Assembly (NCBI RefSeq): GCF_003856525.1
Contig: NZ_RJVQ01000014.1
Location: forward strand, 1 to 64,000
Direction: 5' to 3'
Length of the DNA stretch: 64,000 nucleotides
Origin: Vibrio viridaestus
Lineage (GTDB): Bacteria > Pseudomonadota > Gammaproteobacteria > Enterobacterales > Vibrionaceae
The translations under genes were made by a program, and so were the position numbers. Position 1 is the first letter of the stretch; every line of letters begins with the position of its first letter. The notes below the pieces were generated by a model. That model searched no databases, was not told the DNA's origin, and was given only the letters and a program-made list of their open reading frames with translations. Below are positions 53,465 to 61,855 of the stretch, in pieces.

Positions 53465-54535
53465 ATGACCCTCTCTGTATGTGAATCTATTACAAAGGCT
53501 ATGACACAGTCGCCATCTTACGATGATGGTATTGCAAAAGTCATTCACTTGACCAACTCGAATGGGATGAGTGCCACTTTTATGGATATTGGTGCCACTT
53601 GGCTAAGTTGTACTGTTCCCGTTAATGGAACTCAACGTGAAGTCTTACTGCGTTCAAAAAATATGGATGAGCATACAAAACAGACTGCTTTTTTAGGTGC
53701 TGTTGTGGGTCGATTCGCTAACCGTTTAAAAGACGGAGTCTTCTCTATTCATGACGCTTCATTTCAGGTTACCAAAAATGAAGGCACTAATGCACTGCAT
53801 GGTGGTATCGAAGGATTTGATAAACGTAGATGGGAAGTGATTGATCAAGCGAATCAGAAAGTGACGTTTGGTTTAACCTCTGCCGATGGTGATCAAGGAT
53901 TTCCAGGTAAACTTGTTGCTACTGTTCAGTATGTTTTGACTGAGAATAACGCTGTTGAGATTCACTATAATGCATCAGTTGATAAAGATTGTCCGATCAA
54001 CTTAACCAATCATGCCTACTTTAATTTATCTGGTACTGATGTGCTCACCAGCTGTCTTGAGCATTCTTTAACAATGGATGCTACTCATTATTTACCTACA
54101 GAGTCCGACATGTTACCGACTGGAGAACTGAAGGTAACCAAAGGTACCGTTTTTGACTTTTCTTCAGGTAAAAAGATTGGTGAAGGTTTCCTGGAGGATG
54201 ACGACCAGAAAATCGCGGGGGGAATTGATCACGCTTTCCTTCTTGAGCCAAGTAAAACTGATGGAGAAAGCGTTGCTATTTCCTTGTTGAGCCCTGATGG
54301 ATGCTTAGAAATGACGGTTAAGACAACCAAGCCTGCTGTTCAGGTTTATACGGCCAATTTTCTACAAGGCGTCGTTGGACCTGAAGGTGAATATGAAAAT
54401 TACTCAGCGGTTGCGTTAGAGACACAATATTTACCTGATGGACCTAATCATCCTGAGTGGGGAGAGTGGATGGGGGTTACGGCTGCTAACGAGCCGTATA
54501 AACATAAAACAACGTATACTTTCAACGTCAAGTAA
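53465..54535 (+). CDS. galM: Aldose 1-epimerase (mutarotase)
   Basis: Interconverts alpha and beta galactose so galactokinase receives the alpha anomer. 356 residues; RFANRLKDG, the catalytic-His segment LTNHAYFNL, and the catalytic-Glu segment ALETQYLPDGPNHP are present. AAGGAAG is seven bases before the ATG. Last gene of the operon, 13 bp from convergent galR with only a weak AGCC/GGCT hairpin between. Confidence 0.94.
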   Translation: MTLSVCESITKAMTQSPSYDDGIAKVIHLTNSNGMSATFMDIGATWLSCTVPVNGTQREVLLRSKNMDEHTKQTAFLGAVVGRFANRLKDGVFSIHDASFQVTKNEGTNALHGGIEGFDKRRWEVIDQANQKVTFGLTSADGDQGFPGKLVATVQYVLTENNAVEIHYNASVDKDCPINLTNHAYFNLSGTDVLTSCLEHSLTMDATHYLPTESDMLPTGELKVTKGTVFDFSSGKKIGEGFLEDDDQKIAGGIDHAFLLEPSKTDGESVAISLLSPDGCLEMTVKTTKPAVQVYTANFLQGVVGPEGEYENYSAVALETQYLPDGPNHPEWGEWMGVTAANEPYKHKTTYTFNVK

Positions 54536-54548
54536 ATCTACGAGCCTA

Positions 54549-55553
54549 TTATTCGGCTAGCTTTACCACAGATTCTCTCCTAACGACAGTGGGGGAGAAT
54601 CGCAGCTGTTCTGGTTCTACATATTCATCGTTTGCCAGTTTTAACGCTAACGTAATCGCTTTTTCGGCCATCATTTCTATTGGATAGCGAACGGTTGTCA
54701 GGCGAGGATACACATAGCGAGCAATCAGAACATCATCAAAACCAATGATCGATAGCTTTTCTGGTACTGCGATACCATTGTCATGTGCCATGGATAGAAT
54801 ACCTGCCGCCATATTATCGTTGTAACAAACAATACCCGTCATATCGACGGATTTAGTGAGAAGATTCGTCATCGCTTCCTCACCACCTTCACCACTTGGT
54901 GAACCATAATCGATATAGCTTCCTGGTAACTCGATGCCATTATCCCTAAGGGCTGCTTTATAACCTTCAATCCGTTCTGCTGTATCCTCAATATCATGAT
55001 TAGAGCTCGCATAAGCAATCTTGGTGTGGCCATGTCGAATTAAATACTGAGTGGCGAGGTATGCTCCTTTAAAATTATCCAGAGAAATACAGCGATCTGC
55101 GATAGCATCAATATGGCGGTTAATCAGAACCATACTTTTAACTTCGTTGGCGTAAGCAATTAACTCTTCATCGGGTAGTGCTTTTGAATGAATGACAAAC
55201 GCATCGCATCGGTTATTTATCAACAGCTCAATCGCTTCACGTTCTTGTTTCTCATCATGATGACCATTGCCGATTAACGTATGTTTGCCATGTTTGTGTG
55301 CAACGGTATCAATGGCTTTAATAAGCGAGCCGAAAAAGGGATCGGATACGTCGCCAACCAGAACACCAACGGTATTGGTATTTTGACTCACGAGAGCTTT
55401 TGCCGCTGCATTAGGGCGATAGCCTAACTTACCCATCGCTTCCGTCACCGATTTGATAGCTGCCTGACTGGCTTGTGGGGACTTATTAATAACGCGAGAT
55501 ACTGTTGCAATAGAGACGCCAGCCTCTTTAGCAACATCTTTAATTGTCGACAT
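54549..55553 (-). CDS. galR: LacI-family repressor of the gal genes
   Basis: 334 residues with the N-terminal LacI HTH (TIKDVAKEAGVSIATVSRVIN, hinge near 45-60) and a periplasmic-binding-like effector domain. It sits between galETKM and the galactose symporter gene, and operators of the right symmetry precede both, so a GalR/GalS role is inferred. A partial operator (55603-55616) near its own -35 suggests autoregulation. Confidence 0.88.
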   Translation of the reverse strand: MSTIKDVAKEAGVSIATVSRVINKSPQASQAAIKSVTEAMGKLGYRPNAAAKALVSQNTNTVGVLVGDVSDPFFGSLIKAIDTVAHKHGKHTLIGNGHHDEKQEREAIELLINNRCDAFVIHSKALPDEELIAYANEVKSMVLINRHIDAIADRCISLDNFKGAYLATQYLIRHGHTKIAYASSNHDIEDTAERIEGYKAALRDNGIELPGSYIDYGSPSGEGGEEAMTNLLTKSVDMTGIVCYNDNMAAGILSMAHDNGIAVPEKLSIIGFDDVLIARYVYPRLTTVRYPIEMMAEKAITLALKLANDEYVEPEQLRFSPTVVRRESVVKLAE

Positions 55554-55602
55554 GCTCTACCTCATTTCTGAATCGCCATCAGTATAATCTATCTACTGTA
55601 AG

Positions 55603-55616
55603 TGTTTGCGTTTCCA
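55603..55616. promoter_or_regulatory. Partial GalR-type operator near the galR promoter
   Basis: TGTTTGCGTTTCCA matches 11 of 14 positions of the operator reverse complement; one half-site is perfect. It lies about 50 bp before galR and overlaps the region of its presumed -35; TATACT (55586-55581, minus) could be the -10. Confidence 0.4.
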
Positions 55617-55822
55617 TTGTGTAACTGTGCGCTAAAACGTAAAAATACTGATTGTTCTAGTCGGATTCTCCTCAAAGAACGTATAAAAATGTAATTGTTT
55701 TCATTTTTTTGTTTCATTTTTGAAAAAATCATCAATTTTCATTTAATAACTAGAATTTTAAATAAATTACTCATTATAAATTTATGTTTTTGTTGTACAA
55801 ATTATAGTGATTAAGATCTGAT

Positions 55823-55836
55823 TGAAATCGTTTACA
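55823..55836. promoter_or_regulatory. GalR-type operator, distal, upstream of the galactose symporter
   Basis: TGAAATCGTTTACA matches 12 of 14 positions of TGGAAACGTTTACA. It is centred 133 bp from the proximal operator at 55956. The surrounding gap 55554-56005 is otherwise strongly AT-rich (55690-55800) with no other recognisable feature. Confidence 0.6.
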
Positions 55837-55928
55837 AATGTTGGTTTGCTTCATTACTTCGATGGTGTTCTCATTTTTAAAGGAAATATCTCGATTAAAG
55901 GTTGTGTATCAGAACGCGTTTATCGAGA

Positions 55929-55944
55929 TGTGACCATGATTACA
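55929..55944. promoter_or_regulatory. CRP site upstream of the galactose symporter
   Basis: TGTGACCATGATTACA fits TGTGA-N6-TCACA with one mismatch. It ends 12 bp before the proximal GalR operator, the usual activator-repressor arrangement for a catabolite-controlled sugar gene. Confidence 0.65.
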
Positions 55945-55955
55945 TTATCCAATAA

Positions 55956-55969
55956 TGGAAACGTTTACA
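55956..55969. promoter_or_regulatory. GalR-type operator, proximal, upstream of the galactose symporter
   Basis: TGGAAACGTTTACA is identical over 14 bases to the galE operator at 50054 and lies 36 bp before the start codon. Confidence 0.82.
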
Positions 55970-56005
55970 ATTGAGCGACAAAAATCATAAAACAACGGGA
56001 ACAAA

Positions 56006-57640
56006 ATGATGTCGAATATAGAACACGGTTTAGGTGCGATAGACATAATGGTGTTTGCCATTTATGTCGCCATTATTATTGGGGTAGGGCTCTGGGTCTC
56101 TCGAGATAAAAAGGGCGCACAAAAAAGTACCGAGGATTACTTTCTCGCTGGTAAATCATTGCCTTGGTGGGCGGTCGGTGCTTCTCTAATTGCTGCGAAT
56201 ATCTCTGCTGAGCAATTTATTGGCATGTCTGGTTCTGGCTATTCTATTGGATTGGCCATTGCTTCTTATGAATGGATGTCTGCAATTACGTTAATTATTG
56301 TGGGTAAATACTTCCTACCAATCTTTATCGACAAAGGAATTTATACTATTCCTGAGTTTGTCGAAAAACGTTTCAACAAAAAACTAAAAACAATTTTAGC
56401 CGTCTTTTGGATCGCACTGTACATTTTTGTCAATCTCACTTCTGTGCTGTATCTCGGTGGATTAGCGCTACAAACAATTTTGGGTATTCCTCTGATGTAC
56501 TCAATTATTGGTTTAGCGTTATTTGCACTGGTTTATTCTATCTATGGTGGATTGTCTGCTGTGGTATGGACCGATGTTATTCAGGTATTTTTCCTTGTTC
56601 TCGGTGGTTTCCTGACGACTTATATGGCTGTGGACTTTATCGGCGGTACGGATGGTTGGTTCTCGGGTTTATCCAAAATGGTTGCGGCGGCACCTGACCA
56701 CTTTGAAATGATTCTGGATCAGAGCAATCCTCAATATATGAACCTACCAGGGATTGCGGTTTTAGTTGGAGGTCTTTGGGTGGCTAACCTTTATTACTGG
56801 GGCTTTAACCAATATATTATTCAGAGAACGCTTGCGGCGAAGTCGGTACCTGAAGCGCAGAAAGGAATCGTGTTTGCTGCTTTTCTAAAAATGATTGTAC
56901 CGTTTTTGGTTGTTTTACCTGGTATTGCTGCGTATGTCATCACTTCTAATCCCGATTTGATGGCAGGATTAAGCGATGCGGCAATGAATAATATGCCAAG
57001 TGCGGCTCACGCTGATAAAGCGTACCCTTGGTTGACGCAATTCCTGCCTGTTGGAATTAAAGGTATAGTGTTTGCGGCGCTGGCGGCTGCGATCGTATCG
57101 TCACTTGCATCTATGCTGAACTCTACGGCAACGATCTTTACGATGGACATTTACAAAGAATACATTGCACCACAAGCGGGGGATTACAAGCTAGTTAATG
57201 TCGGTCGTATTGCGGCAATTACAGCGCTTGTTATTGCTTGTTTGGTCGCGCCAATGCTCGGCAATATTGGTCAGGCATTCCAATATATTCAAGAATATAC
57301 GGGGCTTGTAAGTCCTGGCATTCTGGCGGTGTTCCTGATGGGACTTTTCTGGAAGAAAACCACCAGTAAAGGGGCTATCACGGGTGTGATTGTTTCTATT
57401 CCGTTCGCACTATTCCTTAAGTTTATGCCACTGAATATGCCATTTATGGATCAGATGCTGTACACCCTGTTGGTGACCATGGCTGTGATTGCTTTCACCA
57501 GTTTAAGCTCGTCAGAGAATGATGACGATCCTAAAGGTATTAGCCTGACGGCAACGATGTTTGCGACAGATAAAGGTTTTAATATTGCATCTTATGGCAT
57601 CATGGTTGTTCTGGCGGTGCTATATACATTGTTCTGGTAA
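56006..57640 (+). CDS. sglT: Na+/galactose symporter (vSGLT type)
   Basis: Sodium:solute symporter, 544 residues with about 14 membrane helices. It is very close to my recollection of V. parahaemolyticus vSGLT (543 residues), the structurally solved Na+/galactose transporter, for example MSNIEHG at the N-terminus, STEDYFLAGKSLPWWAVG and YYWGFNQYIIQRTLAAKS. It starts ATGATG with GGGA upstream; the second ATG (56009) matches vSGLT. It replaces galP/mgl-type uptake and shares the gal operator. Confidence 0.95.
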   Translation: MMSNIEHGLGAIDIMVFAIYVAIIIGVGLWVSRDKKGAQKSTEDYFLAGKSLPWWAVGASLIAANISAEQFIGMSGSGYSIGLAIASYEWMSAITLIIVGKYFLPIFIDKGIYTIPEFVEKRFNKKLKTILAVFWIALYIFVNLTSVLYLGGLALQTILGIPLMYSIIGLALFALVYSIYGGLSAVVWTDVIQVFFLVLGGFLTTYMAVDFIGGTDGWFSGLSKMVAAAPDHFEMILDQSNPQYMNLPGIAVLVGGLWVANLYYWGFNQYIIQRTLAAKSVPEAQKGIVFAAFLKMIVPFLVVLPGIAAYVITSNPDLMAGLSDAAMNNMPSAAHADKAYPWLTQFLPVGIKGIVFAALAAAIVSSLASMLNSTATIFTMDIYKEYIAPQAGDYKLVNVGRIAAITALVIACLVAPMLGNIGQAFQYIQEYTGLVSPGILAVFLMGLFWKKTTSKGAITGVIVSIPFALFLKFMPLNMPFMDQMLYTLLVTMAVIAFTSLSSSENDDDPKGISLTATMFATDKGFNIASYGIMVVLAVLYTLFW

Positions 57641-57654
57641 TTGACCATTCTGTG

Positions 57655-57681
57655 AAAAGCCCCTTCGAGGGGCTTTTTTTG
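57655..57681 (+). terminator. Terminator of sglT
   Basis: AAAAGCCCCT-TCG-AGGGGCTTTT with a long T run; strong Rho-independent terminator before the CBS-protein gene. Confidence 0.92.
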
Positions 57682-57706
57682 TTTTTCAAAAAGGCGGAGC
57701 ATACCT

Positions 57707-59560
57707 ATGGACGATACGTTACTCCCTAATGTGGTGTCATTTTTAAAGTTAATCGAACCGTTTCATCTGCTTTCGGAAGACATTCTCGATGCGATAGCAG
57801 CAGAGTGTGACATTCTTTATTTAGCCAATGGCGACTGCTTACAGACCAACAGAGATGAAAAACATTACTTATATCTAGTCCGGAGCGGGGCCGTAGAGCA
57901 AAGACTGATGGATGGGACTCTTCGTTCACGCCAGGGAGCCAATGACATCTTTGGTTTTAGTTTGGGGAGTCCTGAGGGGGATGCTTATCAGGTCAATGCG
58001 ATCGAAAACACTCTTCTCTACCGTCTGGATTATATTGCGGTACTTCGTTGTGTGGCTGATTTTCCTCTTGTGGCAGAGCAACTTGCGCTTAGTGCGAGTC
58101 AGCGTTTGAACTCCAGCGTAACCGTTAAGTACTCTCAAAGAGAAAAGGGCGTTTTCTTTCAAAATATTGGTAACATCGCCAGCCATAATATTGCGATTGC
58201 TACAGCGAATATGACCATTCGTGAGGTGGCGTTTCTTATGCGCCATGAAAAAGCATGTTCCTGTTGCGTTATCGTCGATGGAGATGAGCTACTCGGAATG
58301 GTGACCGATAAAGACATGACCAAGCGCGTTGTGGCATTGGGAGTTGATACTTCATTACCGATTACAACAGTGATGACAAACAATCCTCATACTGTTCACG
58401 ATGACGAGTTGGTTCTCGCAGCAATGCAGTTGATGATGCAATATAAAATTCAAAATATCCCAGTATTGGATAACCACGATCGCGTTGTAGGGCTGATTAC
58501 ACCACAGCAGCTTATTCATAAACACAGTATTCAGGCGGTTTTCTTGATTGAAAAGGTGAGTCATGCCGTGAATATTGATGCTCTAGCTGATTTAGTCCTT
58601 GAGCGACAGGCAATATTTGAAGCAATGGCGGAAAGCGACATACCTGCACAAATTATTGGTCAGGTTATGAGTATGATTTACGATGCATTTACTAAGAGGC
58701 TAATTGCGTTAGCCGAGCTTGTGTTTGGTACTCCACCCTGCTCTTATTTATGGATGGCTGCGGGTTCTCATGCGCGAAATGAGATTCATCTTGGCTCGGA
58801 TCAGGATAATGCGTTAGTGCTCGCAGATGATGCTACAGAAAGCGATAAAGCCTATTTCCATCATTTTGCTATGTATGTCTGTAAAGGGTTGGATCGCTGT
58901 GGGTACAGCTTATGCAGTGGTCGATTTATGGCTGCTGTACCTCGGTGGTGCCAGAGCCTTAACGTCTGGCAGCAATATTATCGAAAATGGGCTATGAATC
59001 CTGAGTATGAAATGTTGCTAAATCTGACGGTTTTTCTTGATATTCGACCTGTGTATGGCGATGAAGCGCTTTTTCAGCAGTTAGACGCATTTCGACTCAA
59101 GCAGGTTACTGGTAATCGTGGATTAATGGTTGCTCTGGTTAGGAATACTCTGCGCGTGCGACCGCCTTTGGGCATTTTCAATAATGTCGTGCTGTCTAAA
59201 AATGGGAATAATGAGCGCATCCTAAACATTAAGAAGGCTGCAATTGGGAGTTTAGTCGATTTAGCCAGGATATATACGTTGTTCAATGGCGGTCATACAT
59301 TAAACACAGAGGATCGAATTCGTTTTGCCAGAGAAAACGATGCCATCAATGAGCATTCGGCGATGGACTTACTCGGCACCTACCGCTTTCTGAATCAGCT
59401 CCGATATGGACATCACCTTAACTGTCTGCGCAGTGGTAGAGAGGTATCTAACGAACTGGATCCTAATGATATTAGCAGTTTCGACCGCCAGCATCTCAAA
59501 GATGCATTTCGTATTATTAGTGGCTTTCAAGATGCAATCAAAATGAAGTTTGGTGTTTAG
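57707..59560 (+). CDS. Cyclic-nucleotide-binding/CBS/DUF294 nucleotidyltransferase-like protein
   Basis: 617 residues in four parts: an N-terminal cNMP-binding-like domain (about 12-135), a CBS pair (about 155-275, GMVTDKDMTKRVV and VVGLITPQQLI), a DUF294 nucleotidyltransferase-like domain with GSHARNE (353-359) and the acidic pair D365/D367 in SDQDNAL, and a DUF294 C-terminal region. GlnD-like architecture suggests nucleotide-controlled protein or RNA modification; no target is known. One base separates it from the exonuclease gene. In other gammaproteobacteria such pairs often accompany the acetate symporter actP; here the neighbour is sglT. Confidence 0.85.
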   Translation: MDDTLLPNVVSFLKLIEPFHLLSEDILDAIAAECDILYLANGDCLQTNRDEKHYLYLVRSGAVEQRLMDGTLRSRQGANDIFGFSLGSPEGDAYQVNAIENTLLYRLDYIAVLRCVADFPLVAEQLALSASQRLNSSVTVKYSQREKGVFFQNIGNIASHNIAIATANMTIREVAFLMRHEKACSCCVIVDGDELLGMVTDKDMTKRVVALGVDTSLPITTVMTNNPHTVHDDELVLAAMQLMMQYKIQNIPVLDNHDRVVGLITPQQLIHKHSIQAVFLIEKVSHAVNIDALADLVLERQAIFEAMAESDIPAQIIGQVMSMIYDAFTKRLIALAELVFGTPPCSYLWMAAGSHARNEIHLGSDQDNALVLADDATESDKAYFHHFAMYVCKGLDRCGYSLCSGRFMAAVPRWCQSLNVWQQYYRKWAMNPEYEMLLNLTVFLDIRPVYGDEALFQQLDAFRLKQVTGNRGLMVALVRNTLRVRPPLGIFNNVVLSKNGNNERILNIKKAAIGSLVDLARIYTLFNGGHTLNTEDRIRFARENDAINEHSAMDLLGTYRFLNQLRYGHHLNCLRSGREVSNELDPNDISSFDRQHLKDAFRIISGFQDAIKMKFGV

Positions 59561-59561
59561 C

Positions 59562-60275
59562 ATGGCTTGGTTTCAATCTCCAACCCAAAAATGGCTTAAT
59601 CAACGTAAGCTGTATCCACATGAGTCATTACCTGACTATCTTAAGCCTATGGCACTCAAGCCTGAGTTAGATCTGGATACGGATATTTGGCAGTTGGATA
59701 TCTTGGCGCTGGATTTTGAGACAACTGGCTTTTCAGCACAACAAGATCGAATCTTAAGTATGGGGTGGGTCGTGATAGAAACTGGTGTTATTAAGCTGGA
59801 AACTGCACGTCACCTACTCATCAATCCTGATGGGCATTCACCCGTTTCCGAAAGTATAAAAATTCATCAGTTACTTCCTCAGGAGCTGTCTCAGAACGGA
59901 ATTTCTGAAGATGACGCTTTTGCTCGCTTGTGCCACATCATGCAAAATAAACTGCTATTGGTCCACGGAACGGTTATCGAAGAGCAATTTTTCAATCACT
60001 ACATTCAGCAGCATTATCAAATCCCTCCGCTACCTATATTGTGGCTGGATACGCTTCATATTGAAAAGGCCCGCTACCAACTATTAAAGCGTTCTTTGTC
60101 TGAGCATGATTGGCGCTTAAGCTCGACCCGAGAAAGGTACGGATTACCGACGTATACAGCTCACAATGCACTCGTCGATGCGATTGCAACCGCGGAGCTG
60201 TTTTTAGCGCAGATGAAGATTGTGTTTGGCAAGGATCCGTCTTGTTTTGGTAAGGTATACGATTTGGTTTCTTAA
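59562..60275 (+). CDS. DEDD-family 3'-5' exonuclease (DnaQ-like)
   Basis: 237 residues from ATG at 59562, one base after the previous stop (TAG-C-ATG), so translation is coupled. ExoI motif LDFETTGFS with Asp/Glu, a central region with the second acidic residue (VHGTVIEEQFF, where His-Gly replaces the usual His-Asn), and ExoIII AHNALVDAIATAEL with H-x4-D. Resembles the epsilon-type proofreading family but lacks polymerase-binding features. Substrate (DNA or RNA) unknown. Confidence 0.87.
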   Translation: MAWFQSPTQKWLNQRKLYPHESLPDYLKPMALKPELDLDTDIWQLDILALDFETTGFSAQQDRILSMGWVVIETGVIKLETARHLLINPDGHSPVSESIKIHQLLPQELSQNGISEDDAFARLCHIMQNKLLLVHGTVIEEQFFNHYIQQHYQIPPLPILWLDTLHIEKARYQLLKRSLSEHDWRLSSTRERYGLPTYTAHNALVDAIATAELFLAQMKIVFGKDPSCFGKVYDLVS

Positions 60276-60280
60276 AAATG

Positions 60281-60307
60281 AAAGGCAATGCTGAACACAT
60301 TGCCTTT
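60281..60307. terminator. Bidirectional terminator between the exonuclease gene and ilvA
   Basis: Perfect 10-bp stem AAAGGCAATG/CATTGCCTTT with a seven-base loop between convergent genes. Confidence 0.82.
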
Positions 60308-60322
60308 ACTCGATATTTTGCG

Positions 60323-61852
60323 TTAGGAAAGGAAAAACTGATACGCAGGGTTGTTGGTTTCGTCTTTGTAGCTATAGCCAAGCTCGACTAAGTGAGCGGA
60401 GAAACGAGACAAATCATCATCATTCAATTCAAAACCACATAGTACTCGACCGTAGTCTGCACCGTGGTTACGGTAATTGAAGAGACTGATATTCCAATGG
60501 GTTCCTAGTGTGCTGAGGAATTTCAGCAGAGCACCTGGATATTCAGGAAATTCAAAAGCATACAAACGTTCTTTGAGTTTCTTCGATGGTTTACCACCAA
60601 TCATATAACGAATGTGCTGTTTCGCCATTTCGTCACCTGAGAGGTCGACTACCGGATAGCCTGCTTTACGCAGGTCCTGAATGATCTGATTAAGCTCTTC
60701 CTTGCCACCCATCAACCGTAGACCAACGAAAATATTGGCCAACTCATCGCTGTTGTAACGGTAATTGAACTCGGTTACCGCACGACCACCAACGATCTGA
60801 CAGAATTCGAAGAATGCACCTTTACGTTCTGGGATAGTGACAGCCAATAAGCCTTCACGCTTTTCACCCAGCTCGCATCGTTCAGATACATAGCGCAAAC
60901 CATGGAAGTTCGTATTTGCACCAGACAGCACGGTACCCAGTTGTTTGCCTTTAAGTTCATTCACCTGAGCAAACTTTTTCAGACCAGCTAAGGCTAATGC
61001 ACCTGAAGGTTCAGCAATGGCGCGGGTATCCTCAAAAATATCTTTTACTGCGGCACAGATTTCGTCGCTGGAGACACAAATGTGGCCATCAATATACTGC
61101 TGGCAAAGACGGAATGTTTCATCACCAATCCGTTTTACGGCAACACCATCTGCAAACATACTGACTTGGTCGAGAACAACAGGTTCACCAGCATCGAGAG
61201 CCGCTTTCAGGCAGCAAGAGTCTTCTGGTTCTACCGCGATGACCTGAACTTCAGGCATCAGTTGTTTCACCAGTACAGCGACACCAGCAGCGAGACCGCC
61301 ACCGCCGACAGGAAGAAATATGTAATCCAGATGACCATTTTGCTGTAGCATTTCCATGCCAATCGTCCCCTGACCTGCAATGACTAGAGGATGATCGAAT
61401 GGGGGAACGAAGGTGTAGTTGTATTCTTTCGCAAGTCGCTCTGCTTCTGCTTTTGCTTCATCGAAGTTGGAACCATACAGAACCACTTCGCCGCCAAAAC
61501 CACGTACAGCATCGACTTTGATTGCTGGGGTTGTTTTCGGCATTACAATCGTTGTTTTAATACCTAAACGTGTACCAGACAGAGCCATACCCTGAGCATG
61601 GTTACCAGCTGATGCTGCTATCACACCTGCTTTTTTCTGGTCTTCCGTCAAAGATGAAACCATATTGTAAGCCCCTCTTAGTTTAAAAGAGTGGACTGGC
61701 TGGCGATCTTCGCGCTTCAATTGAACTCGGTTACCAATGCGTTCTGACAGCGTTGGCATATCTTGTAGTGGAGTGACGTTAGCCACTTCATAGACGGGAG
61801 CTCGTAAGACCTGGCGCAGGTAATCTGCGCCGGTTTTGATTTGTTCAGTCAT
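60323..61852 (-). CDS. ilvA: Biosynthetic threonine ammonia-lyase
   Basis: First committed step of isoleucine synthesis: threonine to 2-oxobutanoate. 509 residues: PLP catalytic domain with lysine K57 (VHSFKLRGAY), SAGNHAQGMA and the GGGGLAAG phosphate loop, then two C-terminal ACT-like regulatory domains (after about 325) that mediate isoleucine inhibition. 3 bp after ilvD; last gene of the operon. Confidence 0.97.
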   Translation of the reverse strand: MTEQIKTGADYLRQVLRAPVYEVANVTPLQDMPTLSERIGNRVQLKREDRQPVHSFKLRGAYNMVSSLTEDQKKAGVIAASAGNHAQGMALSGTRLGIKTTIVMPKTTPAIKVDAVRGFGGEVVLYGSNFDEAKAEAERLAKEYNYTFVPPFDHPLVIAGQGTIGMEMLQQNGHLDYIFLPVGGGGLAAGVAVLVKQLMPEVQVIAVEPEDSCCLKAALDAGEPVVLDQVSMFADGVAVKRIGDETFRLCQQYIDGHICVSSDEICAAVKDIFEDTRAIAEPSGALALAGLKKFAQVNELKGKQLGTVLSGANTNFHGLRYVSERCELGEKREGLLAVTIPERKGAFFEFCQIVGGRAVTEFNYRYNSDELANIFVGLRLMGGKEELNQIIQDLRKAGYPVVDLSGDEMAKQHIRYMIGGKPSKKLKERLYAFEFPEYPGALLKFLSTLGTHWNISLFNYRNHGADYGRVLCGFELNDDDLSRFSAHLVELGYSYKDETNNPAYQFFLS

Positions 61853-61855
61853 AAG

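Noticed and set aside
54542-54557. AGCC/GGCT hairpin between galM and galR
   Set aside because: Only four base pairs and overlapping the galR stop region; not a credible terminator.
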